Shown here: piece after piece, positions 1 through 9,955 of the stretch | How the letters are laid out: each line of letters opens with the position of its first letter | Numbering within the stretch: the first letter of the stretch is position 1 | Source: Streptomyces sp. NBC_01465 | Lineage (GTDB): Bacteria; Actinomycetota; Actinomycetes; Streptomycetales; Streptomycetaceae | DNA length: 64,000 nt | NCBI RefSeq assembly: GCF_036227325.1 | Contig: NZ_CP109467.1 | Span: 4,340,001-4,404,000, forward strand | Reading direction: 5' to 3' | Translations under genes and position numbers: made by a program | The notes under the pieces: model-generated | What the model was told of the DNA's origin: nothing | Seen by the model: only the letters and a program-made list of their open reading frames with translations | Database searches by the model: none

Positions 1-1194
1 CGCCACCAGCACGAACCGTCCGCCCTCCGCAGGCCCTGCGGTCAACGTCCCGTCCAGCACACCCAACCGCTCCCGCAGCCCGGCAAGTCCCGAGCCCGAG
101 CCCGAGCCACTCGGATCCGGGCACACGCCATCGTTCTCGACAGTCAGCGTCACCACAGACCCCTCCACGCCCACCCCAATCGCACAGCGCCCCGCATCCC
201 CGTGCCGCAGCACGTTGGTCGCAGCCTCCCGTACGACCCAGCCCAGCACCGACTGCACGGCAACCGGCAGCCCAGCCACCTCCCCCGAGACGTCGCAAGC
301 GATCCCCGCCGCCTCCAACACCCCTTGCGCACCGGCCAGTTCGACGCCCAGATCGGCCTCCCGGTACCCCCGCACCACGTCCCGCACCTCCCGCTGCGAC
401 TCCTGCGCGAGCCGCTGCACCTCGACCATCTGTTCCACGGCCTCCGGCCGCCCCCGCCGAGCCAACTGCACCGCCAGCTCGCTCTTCAGCGCGATGACCG
501 CCAGATTCCGCCCCATCACGTCATGCAGATCCCGCCCGAACCGCAGCCGCTCCTCCGCGACGGCCAACTGCGCCTGTACGTCCTTGGACTGTTCGAGTTT
601 CCACATGACCCCCAGGTGCCATGCCGAGCAGCGCACCGTGACGGCGAACCACCCGCAGAGGCCGACGACGGAGATCGCGCACCCCGCCACTTCCCCCGCG
701 CTCGCACCGGACAGCGCCACCGAACCGCAGACCAGGACCAGCGCACCCGCCTGGACCGCCACCGACACCCACTTGCGTATGGCCAGGCAGTACGCCATCA
801 GGAACGGAGCGGCGGCCGCCGCCAGCGCCGATGTCCCCATCGGCTCCTCGCGCAGCCCCACGAACGACCACAGCGCCACGGAGACCGCGACGTCCGCCAC
901 CATCAGCCCGGCCCCCAGGGCGACCGGCCGCCACCCCAGCTGCGCCTTGCCCAGATAGACCTCTATGCCCCGCGAAGTCAGCCCGGTCGCGGCCACCCCC
1001 TGGGCCACTGCGAGCAGACAGGAGGCGGCGATCAGTGCGGCGGGCGCCCCGGAGTGCCGGACCGGCCGGGTCACCGAGAGTGCCACCTGAGAGGCGACCG
1101 TCGTCCAGAGCAGGAAGTAGAACGTCCCGCGCGTATAGAAGTCGACCTTCGCGAAGTCGCCGCGCCCCCGCCACCCCCGTATCCAGCCGCTCAC
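1..1194 (-). CDS. Sensor histidine kinase, NarL/DesK type (3' end outside window)
   Basis: Membrane sensor kinase that would phosphorylate a NarL-type response regulator, probably encoded just beyond the window edge. About six hydrophobic segments fill residues 25-190. The dimerisation/phosphoacceptor motif RDLHDVMG carries His224, an N-box (REAATNVLRH) follows at about 322-331, and the glycine-rich GSGSGLAGLRERL motif lies near the cut end. The start is GTG at 1194 with AAGGGG about 9 bases upstream; no in-frame ATG fits. It lies 16 bases after the ABC permease gene, in the same direction, so sensor and exporter are probably one operon. The frame shows strong third-position GC. The inducing signal is unknown; cell-envelope or lipid stress is a guess from related families. 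Confidence 0.9.
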   Translation of the reverse strand, partial: MSGWIRGWRGRGDFAKVDFYTRGTFYFLLWTTVASQVALSVTRPVRHSGAPAALIAASCLLAVAQGVAATGLTSRGIEVYLGKAQLGWRPVALGAGLMVADVAVSVALWSFVGLREEPMGTSALAAAAAPFLMAYCLAIRKWVSVAVQAGALVLVCGSVALSGASAGEVAGCAISVVGLCGWFAVTVRCSAWHLGVMWKLEQSKDVQAQLAVAEERLRFGRDLHDVMGRNLAVIALKSELAVQLARRGRPEAVEQMVEVQRLAQESQREVRDVVRGYREADLGVELAGAQGVLEAAGIACDVSGEVAGLPVAVQSVLGWVVREAATNVLRHGDAGRCAIGVGVEGSVVTLTVENDGVCPDPSGSGSGSGLAGLRERLGVLDGTLTAGPAEGGRFVLVA

Positions 1195-1210
1195 GAAACC
1201 CCACCCCTTC

Positions 1211-1984
1211 TCAGCGCCGCGGTTCCCACCGGAACCACTTCCGCACAGCAAACACGGCGATCACGGTCCAGGCCACCGCCGTCGCCACCTGTCCCAGCGT
1301 CTCGTACCCGTCCACCCCGCCCGTCCAGCCGGTCCTGATCATCCCGACCACGGGCGTCAGCGGCAGCAGTTCACACACCGACGCGAGCCGGTCCGGCATC
1401 ACATCGAGCGGTACGACCAGACCCGACCCCGCCATCGACAACAGCAGCATCGGCGTGATGGTTATCTGAGCCCCCTCGGCGGACCGGGTGACAGCCGCCG
1501 TGGCCGCCGCCAGCGCACACATCAGCACCATCCCGAGCACCAGCCCCAGCAGCGCCAGCCATACGGCCCGCGGCGCGGCGACCCCCATCGCGACCGACCC
1601 GACGACCGCGATCAGCACACACTGCACGACCCCCACGGCCACGGTCGGGAAGGACGCCCCGGCCAGGATCTCCTGGTCCGTCAGCTCCCCGGTGCGCAGC
1701 CGCTTCAGCACCAACTGCTCACGCCGTACGACGAAGACCCCGACCAGCGCCGAGTACACCGCGAACAGCAGCACGTACCCCAGCGCCCCCGGCAGCAGCA
1801 CGGACCCCACCGTCAGCCCGGTGTCGTCGAGGTCCATGTCCTTCACCACCGAGGACATCGAGACGGTCATCACCGTGGGCAGCACCAGCGCGGTGGAGAG
1901 CGTCGCCTTGTTGCGCCCCATCAGCGTCAACTCGGCCCGGGCGAGCGCCCCGAGCCGTACAGCACCAGTGGTGGCCATGGTCAT
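1211..1984 (-). CDS. ABC-2 type transporter permease
   Basis: Integral membrane half of an ABC exporter, 257 residues with six hydrophobic segments. It has the usual ABC-2 layout: a first helix after the polar N-terminus (ALVLPTVMTVSM), a cluster of four helices from about residue 65 to 165, and a last helix before a basic C-terminal tail. The start is ATG at 1984, overlapping the stop of the ATPase gene by ATGA, so the two are translationally coupled. A second ATG at 1978 is possible. The substrate cannot be read from sequence; drug, peptide or lipid export is usual when such pairs sit beside a sensor kinase. Confidence 0.9.
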   Translation of the reverse strand: MTMATTGAVRLGALARAELTLMGRNKATLSTALVLPTVMTVSMSSVVKDMDLDDTGLTVGSVLLPGALGYVLLFAVYSALVGVFVVRREQLVLKRLRTGELTDQEILAGASFPTVAVGVVQCVLIAVVGSVAMGVAAPRAVWLALLGLVLGMVLMCALAAATAAVTRSAEGAQITITPMLLLSMAGSGLVVPLDVMPDRLASVCELLPLTPVVGMIRTGWTGGVDGYETLGQVATAVAWTVIAVFAVRKWFRWEPRR

Positions 1985-2910
1985 CGGACCGTCTCCTGCT
2001 CCCGCGCGATGTGCATGAACGCCTCTTCCAGCGACGCCGACCGGACATCGAGCCCCCGCAGCTCGACCCCCTTCTCCTGCGCCCACAACAGCAGCCCGGT
2101 CGCCGCCCGTTGAAGCTCGGCCGTCCGCAGCCGCACCGTCCGCCCGGCCGTCTCGTGGCTGCTGACCCCCAGCGCCCCGAGCGGCGGCAGATCCCCGACG
2201 AGCCACCCGGCCGGCAGCTCGAACGAGATGTGGGAGGGCTGCTCGGCGACCACATCGGCCACCCGCCCCTCCACCGCTATCCGCCCTTCGTGCAGGATCG
2301 CCAGCCGGTCGGCCAGCTCCTCGGCCTCCTCCAGATAGTGCGTGGTCAGCACCACAGTGGTCCCGGCCTCCCGCAGCCCCCGGACCAACTCCCAGGTCTC
2401 CCGCCGCCCTTCGGCATCGAGCCCCGTCGTCGGCTCGTCGAGAAACAGCACCTCGGGCCGCCCAAGCAGCGCCATCGCCAGATCCAGCCGCCGCTTCTCG
2501 CCCCCCGACAGCTGCTTGACCCGTACGTCCCGCCGCCGCCCGAGCCCGACCATCTCCAGCGCCTCGCCCTCCGGACGCGCACCCGTCGTGCATCCGGCCC
2601 ACATCCGTACGGTCTCGGCGGCCGTCAACTCCCCGGCGAATCCGCCCTCCTGGAGCATGACGCCGATACGCGGCCGCACCAGCCCCCGCTCCCGGTACGG
2701 ATCGTGCCCCAGCACCCGCACGCTCCCCGCGCTCGGCGGCTCCAGCCCCTCGAGGACCTCCACGGTGGACGTCTTGCCCGCCCCATTGGTCCCCAGCAGG
2801 GCGAACAGCTCACCCGCCGCCACGGAGAAGGAGATGCCCGCGACGGCCTCGAATCCCCCGGCGTACGAACGCCGCAGCTCCTCGACCTCGATCACCGCTG
2901 TGTCTGTCAT
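1981..2910 (-). CDS. ABC transporter ATP-binding protein
   Basis: ATPase that powers the adjacent permease, 309 residues. Walker A is GTNGAGKTS at about 40-48, the signature is LSGGEKRRLD at 134-143, and Walker B is VLFLDEP at 154-160, with an H-loop (TTHYLEEAEELAD) after it. This is the DrrA/CcmA-like exporter subfamily with an extra C-terminal domain of about 90 residues. ATG at 2910 is preferred because a GGGAG box precedes it; an upstream in-frame start at 2952 lies inside the palindromic operator and has no such box. First gene of the exporter/kinase operon. Confidence 0.93.
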   Translation of the reverse strand: MTDTAVIEVEELRRSYAGGFEAVAGISFSVAAGELFALLGTNGAGKTSTVEVLEGLEPPSAGSVRVLGHDPYRERGLVRPRIGVMLQEGGFAGELTAAETVRMWAGCTTGARPEGEALEMVGLGRRRDVRVKQLSGGEKRRLDLAMALLGRPEVLFLDEPTTGLDAEGRRETWELVRGLREAGTTVVLTTHYLEEAEELADRLAILHEGRIAVEGRVADVVAEQPSHISFELPAGWLVGDLPPLGALGVSSHETAGRTVRLRTAELQRAATGLLLWAQEKGVELRGLDVRSASLEEAFMHIAREQETVR

Positions 2911-2945
2911 GCATCCAGACTCCCGCCGGACCGGGCCCACACCCG

Positions 2946-2959
2946 ATGACAAATGTCAT
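2946..2959. promoter_or_regulatory. Palindromic operator ATGAC-N4-GTCAT ahead of the ABC/kinase operon
   Basis: Five-base arms ATGAC and GTCAT around AAAT, 36 bases before the ATPase start. Perfect symmetry of this spacing suits a dimeric NarL/DesR-type response regulator, which would fit a kinase in the same operon. That the cognate regulator binds here is inference. Confidence 0.55.
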
Positions 2960-2975
2960 CAACATCCGCGCACAC

Positions 2976-3010
2976 GAAGAAGCCCCGGTCCGAGGGACCG
3001 GGGCTTCTTC
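2976..3010 (-). terminator. Terminator of the tRNA-Gly pair
   Basis: Perfect 16-bp stem (2976-2991 with 2995-3010) and a 3-base loop, directly downstream of tRNA-Gly(GCC) on its strand. It also separates the tRNAs from the ABC operon. Confidence 0.75.
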
Positions 3011-3015
3011 ATTCA

Positions 3016-3091
3016 TGGAGCGAACGACGAGGTTCGAACTCGCGACCTCAACCTTGGCAAGGTTGCGCTCTACCAGCTGAGCTACGTTCGC
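3016..3091 (-). tRNA. tRNA-Gly (GCC)
   Basis: Full cloverleaf on the minus strand: acceptor GCGAACG/CGTTCGC, anticodon loop TTGCCAA, T-loop GTTCGAA. The CCA end is encoded (3016-3018). It lies 44 bases after tRNA-Gly(TCC) and is probably cotranscribed with it. Confidence 0.97.
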
Positions 3092-3135
3092 ATCGCACCA
3101 GACCTGTGGTGCGGAGACCACTGTACCTGATGCAG

Positions 3136-3207
3136 AGCGGGTGACAGGAATTGCACACTGCGCCTTCCCCCTGGAAGGGGGATGTTCTACTACTGAACTA
3201 CACCCGC
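3136..3207 (-). tRNA. tRNA-Gly (TCC)
   Basis: Acceptor GCGGGTG/CACCCGC, anticodon loop CTTCCAG within a GC-rich stem (TCCCC/GGGGA), T-loop region GTGCAATTCCT. No CCA is encoded. First gene of a two-tRNA glycine unit. Confidence 0.95.
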
Positions 3208-3320
3208 ACGCTGCGTGAGGCGAGGCCCTGCGGCCTTGCCCTTCGGCGTGCTCCAGACTCTAGCCGACCCCCTGGGGGTCGGTGCAAGTCGGTTCCCCGC
3301 AGCGGGAGATCGGCCGGACC

Positions 3321-3638
3321 TCAGCCCGCCTCGTTGAACGCCTCGTAGACCTTCTTAGGGATGCGGCCGCGGGCCGGCACGTCCATCTTGTTGGACCGGG
3401 CCCAGGCGCGGACGGCCGCCGGGTCGGGGGTGACCTGCGTGTGCTTGAAGGTCTTCCCCGACTTGGACTGCTTCCGGCCCGCCTCGACGTACGGCGTCAG
3501 GATCTTGCGCAGTTTCTTTGCATTGGCCGTATTCAGGTCGATCTCGTACAGCTTCCCGTCGAGGCCGAAGATGACCGTTTCCGTCGCCGTTCCGCCGTTG
3601 ATGTCGTCGGAGAGAGTGACTACTACTCGCTGCGCCAC
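3321..3638 (-). CDS. lsrL: Lsr2 family nucleoid-associated protein (LsrL-type paralogue)
   Basis: 105-residue H-NS-like xenogeneic silencer. The N-terminal dimerisation domain (MAQRVVVTLSDD to about residue 60) is followed by a C-terminal domain that inserts the RGR motif (residues 90-92, within VPARGRIP) into the minor groove of AT-rich DNA. Length is normal for the family. Its position beside purSQL matches the second Lsr2 of Streptomyces, LsrL (SCO4076 from memory), rather than the main Lsr2. Starts at ATG 3638, divergent from purS; the 300-bp gap is unusually AT-rich for this genome and could be bound by this protein. Confidence 0.9.
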   Translation of the reverse strand: MAQRVVVTLSDDINGGTATETVIFGLDGKLYEIDLNTANAKKLRKILTPYVEAGRKQSKSGKTFKHTQVTPDPAAVRAWARSNKMDVPARGRIPKKVYEAFNEAG

Positions 3639-3939
3639 GGATATCGGTCCTTTCCTACGTCATCACCGCTCTGACGTGCGGGGATGACGGCCTCACGGCT
3701 GATTCTGAGCTACGCGATTTCCTTTGTACAGCGGAAGGCGCCGCATTGTGAAGCCCAGCCAATTACATGCGCGTGTCATTGCGCAATCGCAGCGCCCGTT
3801 TTTTTCGAGGATTTTTCCCCGGTGTTGTCGTCGCCGATATCTTGCCGTGATCGTACGGCATCGATATCTACCCGCGTAGATTTTTTTGGCGGGTACTGTG
3901 AAGGAACCGCCTTCGCACCACACCACACCGGGAGTGCCC
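3639..3939. other. Divergent lsrL/purS intergenic region with AT-rich tracts
   Basis: About 300 bases without a gene. It holds T-runs at 3799-3805 and 3812-3816 and a strongly AT-biased stretch around 3815-3890, exceptional here, plus the hairpin pair described separately. It must contain promoters for lsrL leftwards and purSQL rightwards; no clear -35/-10 pair could be chosen by eye. Confidence 0.6.
3836..3887 (+). promoter_or_regulatory. Candidate transcription attenuator in the purSQL leader
   Basis: A hairpin is formed by GATATC (3836-3841) and GATATC (3863-3868) enclosing GCCGT/ACGGC (3844-3848 with 3855-3859). The following stem ATCTAC/GTAGAT (3866-3871 with 3876-3881) runs straight into six further Ts (3882-3887). 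The two stems share bases 3866-3868, so they cannot both form, as in terminator/antiterminator switches. No known purine riboswitch core is recognised. Function is inferred from structure only. Confidence 0.45.
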
Positions 3940-4191
3940 GTGGCACGCGTCGTAGTCGACGTCATGCTCAAGCCGGAGATCCTCGACCCGCAGGGACAGG
4001 CGGTGCAGCGCGCACTGCCCCGTCTCGGCTTCAAGGGGATCGCCGACGTACGTCAGGGAAAGCGTTTCGAGCTCGAGGTAGAAGGGCCCGTCGACGACGC
4101 CGCCCTCGCCCGCATCAACGAGCTGGCCGAGACGTTCCTCGCCAACACCGTCATCGAGGACTTCACCGTGAAGGTGGAGGACGAGAAGTGA
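3940..4191 (+). CDS. purS: Phosphoribosylformylglycinamidine synthase subunit PurS
   Basis: Small (83-residue) subunit of the three-part FGAM synthase, which converts FGAR, glutamine and ATP to FGAM in purine biosynthesis. PurS dimers bridge PurQ and PurL and help channel ammonia. Sequence [20 protein letters not shown] is the conserved N-terminus. GTG at 3940 is chosen because GGGAG stands at 3930-3934 and the resulting length is normal; an in-frame TTG at 3886 would add 18 unrelated residues. Its stop overlaps the purQ start (GTGA), giving a tightly coupled purS-purQ-purL operon. Confidence 0.95.
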   Translation: MARVVVDVMLKPEILDPQGQAVQRALPRLGFKGIADVRQGKRFELEVEGPVDDAALARINELAETFLANTVIEDFTVKVEDEK

Positions 4192-4864
4192 CTGCTCGCA
4201 TCGGAGTCGTCACCTTCCCCGGCACCCTCGACGACCAGGACAGCCTGCGCGCCGTCCGGATCGCCGGGGCCGAGCCGGTCTCGCTCTGGCACCGCGACAA
4301 GGACCTGCACCAGGTCGACGCGGTGGTCCTCGCGGGAGGGTTCTCCTACGGCGACTATCTGCGCGCCGGGGCGATCTCCCGGTTCTCCCCGGTCATGGAG
4401 ACGGTCATCGAGCAGGCGAAGGCGGGCATGCCCGTCCTCGGCATCTGCAACGGCTTCCAGATCCTGACCGAGGCCCACCTGCTGCCCGGCGCGATGCTGC
4501 GGAACAACCATCTGCACTTCATCTGCCGCGACCAGAAGCTCAAGGTGGAGAACGCGGAGACGGCCTGGACCGCGGATTACGAGAGCGGCCAGGAGATCTC
4601 CGTACCGCTGAAGAACATGGACGGCCGGTACGTCGCCGACGAGCACACGCTCGACGAGCTGGAGGCCGAGGGCCGCGTCGCCTTCCGCTACCTGGACACG
4701 AACCCCAACGGCTCGCTGCGCGACATCGCCGGCATCACCAACGCCGCCGGGAACGTCGTCGGCCTGATGCCGCACCCCGAGCACGCCGTGGAGCCGCTGA
4801 TCGGTACGGGCCGTACCGACGGCCTCGGATTCTTCACCTCGATCCTGAAGAAGCTGGTCAACGC

Positions 4865-4868
<4 letters not shown>
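4188..4868 (+). CDS. purQ: FGAM synthase glutaminase subunit PurQ
   Basis: Class I glutamine amidotransferase, 226 residues, that releases ammonia from glutamine for PurL. The nucleophile is Cys87 in GICNGFQIL; the His-Glu pair is in the C-terminal [10 protein letters not shown] motif. The N-terminal [12 protein letters not shown] and the oxyanion strand [13 protein letters not shown] are typical. Starts at GTG 4188, overlapping the purS stop, and ends overlapping purL by ATGA. Confidence 0.97.
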
Positions 4869-7147
<2,279 letters not shown>

Positions 7148-7161
7148 GATCGCGTCACGCT

Positions 7162-7198
7162 CCACGGCCCCGTCCGGTGTGTCCGGACGGGGCCGTGG
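7162..7198 (+). terminator. Terminator after purL
   Basis: Perfect 16-bp GC-rich stem (7162-7177 with 7183-7198), loop TGTGT, starting 14 bases after the purL stop. No long T-run, as is usual in this genus. Confidence 0.75.
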
Positions 7199-7225
7199 TG
7201 TGTCCGGTTCTCGCTCTTGTGTGTG

Positions 7226-7245
7226 ATTACGTCATTACGTAAATT
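7226..7245 (+). promoter_or_regulatory. Promoter/operator of the ArsR-type gene
   Basis: Direct repeats ATTACGT (7226-7232, 7234-7240) with the palindrome TTACGTAA at 7235-7242, overlapping a -10-like TAAATT (7240-7245). The start codon is 7 bases further on, so the mRNA would be leaderless and a bound repressor would cover the promoter. Autoregulation is inferred. Confidence 0.5.
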
Positions 7246-7252
7246 CAGCGTC

Positions 7253-7774
7253 ATGGAACTCGACGCGCGTGTGACGGAGTTGGAACGCAGGCTCGCGGTG
7301 CTGGAGGCGACGGAGGCGGCCGAGGCCCCGCCGTCGGTCGGCGACGGCGACTTCTGGGCGCTGGAGGCGTTCAAGGAGCAGCTCGCCGGCGTACGGGCAG
7401 AGAGGGGCGGGGTCCTCTTCACCGGTTCCGTACGGCTGCCGACGGACGAGTGCTACGAGTGGCAGTACGCCGAACTCACCGAGGAGTTGCTCGCCGACGG
7501 CGGCGGCGAGGGCGGCGGGTCCGCGACCGCCGACTCGCTCGCCGCGCTGGGTCATCCCGTCCGGCTGCGGCTGCTGCGCGAGATCCTCCGGGGTCGCCGT
7601 ACGGCTGCCGAACTGGCGGATCTCGACGGCATCGGCACGACCGGCCAGATCTACCACCATCTGCGTCAACTCACCGGTGCCGGCTGGCTGTCGACGACGG
7701 AGCGCGGTCGCCACGAGGTGCCGGGACACCGGGTCGTGCCGCTGCTGGTGGTGCTGTCCGCGGCGAAGTCGTGA
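7253..7774 (+). CDS. ArsR-like winged-helix transcriptional regulator
   Basis: 173 residues. A short N-terminal coiled coil (ELDARVTELERRLAVLEA) precedes a winged-helix domain at about 95-170: LAALGHPVRLRLLREILRGRRTAAEL, then the recognition helix around TTGQIYHHLRQL and wing residues LSTTERGRHEV. No metal-binding cysteines are present, so metal sensing is unlikely. ATG 7253 is chosen; a longer frame from 7217 would run through the repeats. Its last 104 bases overlap the convergent MFS gene, an uncommon arrangement. The target is probably itself; any other is unknown. Confidence 0.82.
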   Translation: MELDARVTELERRLAVLEATEAAEAPPSVGDGDFWALEAFKEQLAGVRAERGGVLFTGSVRLPTDECYEWQYAELTEELLADGGGEGGGSATADSLAALGHPVRLRLLREILRGRRTAAELADLDGIGTTGQIYHHLRQLTGAGWLSTTERGRHEVPGHRVVPLLVVLSAAKS

Positions 7775-9245
7775 CCGCGACGGACCGGTGGAGCGAGGCT
7801 TTGTGCGCCGGAAGGCGCAGGGCGAGCGAGGCCGCGAGTGCCATCAGGCCTGCCGCGCACCAGAACACGATGCCCATCGCATCGGTGAAGGCGCCGATCG
7901 CCGCGGCGTGTTCGGAGCCCGTCAGACCTGCGATGTGGCTGGTCGACGAGCCGGGTCCGTTCGCCTCGTACAGGCGGGCGAGCAGGGTGCCGAAGAGTGC
8001 GGTGCCCAGTGCGTTGCCGAGGGACTGGAAGAAGCGGATGGACGTGGTGGCCACCCCCAACTGCTCGCGCGGAGCAGCCTCTTGGACCAGCAGGATGAGC
8101 TGGCCGATCAGCTGGCCGAAACCGATCCCCAGGAGCAGGAGGTCGGCGCGGATCAGCCAGAGCGAGGTGGTGGGGGTGAGTGTGCCCAGGAGTACGAGGG
8201 CGAGCGCACTGACCGCCGAGCCGCCGAGCGCGAACGTCCGTGCCTGCCAGGCGAGCCGGCCCGCAAGGAATCCGACCGCCGTCATGCCGAGCGCCATCGG
8301 GATGAGGTAGAGGCCGGCTGCCGAACTCTCGATTCCGCGGACGGTCTGGAGGTAGATCATCACGTACATCAGCGCGCCCATCATGGCGGCGCCGAGCAGC
8401 CCCTGGATCGCGAAACTGCCGCGCAGTTCGGGGACCTTGAACATGGAGAGCGGCAGGACGGGCTGCGCCGCCCGCGTCTGCCGCCAGAGGAAGAGGCCGA
8501 GTCCGGCGGCCGCGGTGACCAGCAGTGTGACGACGAGGGGCGAGCCCCAGGCGTAGCTCTTGCCGCCCCACTCCATCGCGAGCAGCAGCGCCGAGGAGAA
8601 CGCGGCGGCGAGTCCGGCGCCGAGGAAGTCGATGGAGCGGCGGCCGGCGGTGTGCACGGGCTTCGGCAGCTTCAGTACGAGGGCCGAGGTGACCAGGACC
8701 GCTATGCCGACGGGCAGGTTGATGTAGAAGATCCAGCGCCAGTTCGCGTGGTCGGCGAGGAGCCCGCCGATCCAGGGGCCGACCGCCATACCGCCGCCGG
8801 CGAAGATCCCGCCCATCGAGCCGCCCTTGCCGCCGCCCTTCTCCTCCGGCCCCTTGAGCTGGGCGAGCACGACCATGGTGACGCTCATCAGTCCGCCGCC
8901 CCCGATGCCCTGCAGGGCGCGGGCGGCGATGAGCTGGGTCATGGACTGTGCGGCGCCGCAGAGCACGGAACCCAGCAGGAAGGTGGCGATGGCGCCGAGC
9001 CAGATGCGCTTGGCGCCGAGGACGTCGCAGAGCTTTCCGTAGAGCGGGAGCATCGCGGCGGAGGCCAGGGCGTAGGCGCTGACCAGCCAGGGGATCTTGT
9101 CGATGCCATGGGCGGGGTCGAGGTCGCGGACGATCGGGACGGTGGCCGCCGACATGATCTGCAGGTCGAGGACGGCGAGCAGGATCGTGGCGAGGCAGAG
9201 CAGGAAGCCGAGTTTGCGCAGCCGGTCGGTCATGGGCATCACCAT
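7671..9245 (-). CDS. MFS drug exporter, DHA2 (EmrB/QacA) family
   Basis: 524-residue proton-driven multidrug exporter with about 14 hydrophobic helices. Motif A-like GKLCDVLGAKRIWLGA follows helix 2; the conserved helix-5 region is GGGMAVGPWIGGLLAD. A glycine/lysine-rich insert (PEEKGGGKGGSMGG) sits in the cytoplasmic loop. The last ~38 residues are polar, rich in Pro/Ala/Arg, and lie antisense to the ArsR-type gene, so they are probably run-on sequence. Start codons are possible at 9245, 9239 and 9233. Divergent from a TetR gene whose operator lies in the shared 68-bp gap; that protein is the likely repressor. Confidence 0.9.
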   Translation of the reverse strand: MVMPMTDRLRKLGFLLCLATILLAVLDLQIMSAATVPIVRDLDPAHGIDKIPWLVSAYALASAAMLPLYGKLCDVLGAKRIWLGAIATFLLGSVLCGAAQSMTQLIAARALQGIGGGGLMSVTMVVLAQLKGPEEKGGGKGGSMGGIFAGGGMAVGPWIGGLLADHANWRWIFYINLPVGIAVLVTSALVLKLPKPVHTAGRRSIDFLGAGLAAAFSSALLLAMEWGGKSYAWGSPLVVTLLVTAAAGLGLFLWRQTRAAQPVLPLSMFKVPELRGSFAIQGLLGAAMMGALMYVMIYLQTVRGIESSAAGLYLIPMALGMTAVGFLAGRLAWQARTFALGGSAVSALALVLLGTLTPTTSLWLIRADLLLLGIGFGQLIGQLILLVQEAAPREQLGVATTSIRFFQSLGNALGTALFGTLLARLYEANGPGSSTSHIAGLTGSEHAAAIGAFTDAMGIVFWCAAGLMALAASLALRLPAHKASLHRSVAVTTSPRTAPPAAARPGVPAPRGDRAPSSTASRHR

Positions 9246-9281
9246 GCCCGAGGTTTGTGTACTGAGTCAATCTTTCATCTG

Positions 9282-9297
9282 GGATTAAATTTCATCC
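9282..9297. promoter_or_regulatory. TetR-type operator between exporter and regulator
   Basis: 16-bp near-perfect palindrome GGATTAAATTTCATCC (one mismatched pair) centred on AAATTT. It sits just before TACAGT (9301-9306), a -10 candidate 7 bases before the TetR ATG, and 36 bases before the exporter start, so a single bound dimer could repress both. Confidence 0.65.
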
Positions 9298-9313
9298 TGG
9301 TACAGTGATCTGC

Positions 9314-9955
9314 ATGGCTGAGGCGATGGGGCTGCGCGAGCGCAAGAAGCGGCAGACCGCGATGAGGATCTGGCGTACGGCGCTGGATCTGTTCATCGAG
9401 CGGGGCTTCGACAAGGTGTCGGTGGCCGAGATCGCGGAGGCCGCCGAGGTCTCGAAGATGACGGTCTTCAACTACTTCGGCACCAAGGAAGACCTCGTCA
9501 TGGGCCCCATGGAGGAACACGGCGACGACCCGGCGCGCGCGGTGCGCGACCGGGAGCCGGGGGAGTCGGCGGTCGACGCGGTGCGCCGGCAGTTCCTGGA
9601 GATGGTCGCGAGCCGGGACCCGTCGGTGGGCCTGCACCATGAGCCGCGGATGTCGCAGATCCGCCAACTGCTCGACACGACACCAGTGTTGATGCAACGC
9701 GGGTATGTGTTCATGATGCGGAGCACCGAGCTCCTGGAGCAGGCGCTCAAGGCGGACGGCGGAGACGCGATGACGGCGGAGATCGCCGCGGCCCAGCTGA
9801 TCGCGGCCCGCAACGCGCTGATCGGCGAGAACCACCGCAGGATGCTGGCGGGCGACCCGCCGGACACGGTGGCCGCGGACGCGGTGGCGGTGGCGAACCG
9901 GGCGTTCGACATGATCGAGGACGGCCTGGGCGCTTACGGGACAAGGCTGAGCTAG
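9314..9955 (+). CDS. TetR family repressor of the adjacent exporter
   Basis: 213 residues. The N-terminal helix-turn-helix spans about residues 8-55, with the typical ALDLFIERGFDKVSVAEIAEAAEVSKMTVFNYFGTKEDL pattern split across helices 1-4; the rest is the ligand-binding/dimer domain. ATG 9314 is preferred over GTG 9305; a -10-like TACAGT 7 bases upstream suggests a leaderless mRNA. The stop codon TAG lies inside the left inverted repeat of the following MITE-like element, so the present C-terminus (GAYGTRLS) may have been set by that insertion. Confidence 0.88.
   Translation: MAEAMGLRERKKRQTAMRIWRTALDLFIERGFDKVSVAEIAEAAEVSKMTVFNYFGTKEDLVMGPMEEHGDDPARAVRDREPGESAVDAVRRQFLEMVASRDPSVGLHHEPRMSQIRQLLDTTPVLMQRGYVFMMRSTELLEQALKADGGDAMTAEIAAAQLIAARNALIGENHRRMLAGDPPDTVAADAVAVANRAFDMIEDGLGAYGTRLS

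Noticed and set aside
3639-3939. Classical purine riboswitch ahead of purSQL
   Set aside because: The three-way junction consensus is not present; only the simpler hairpin pair is seen.
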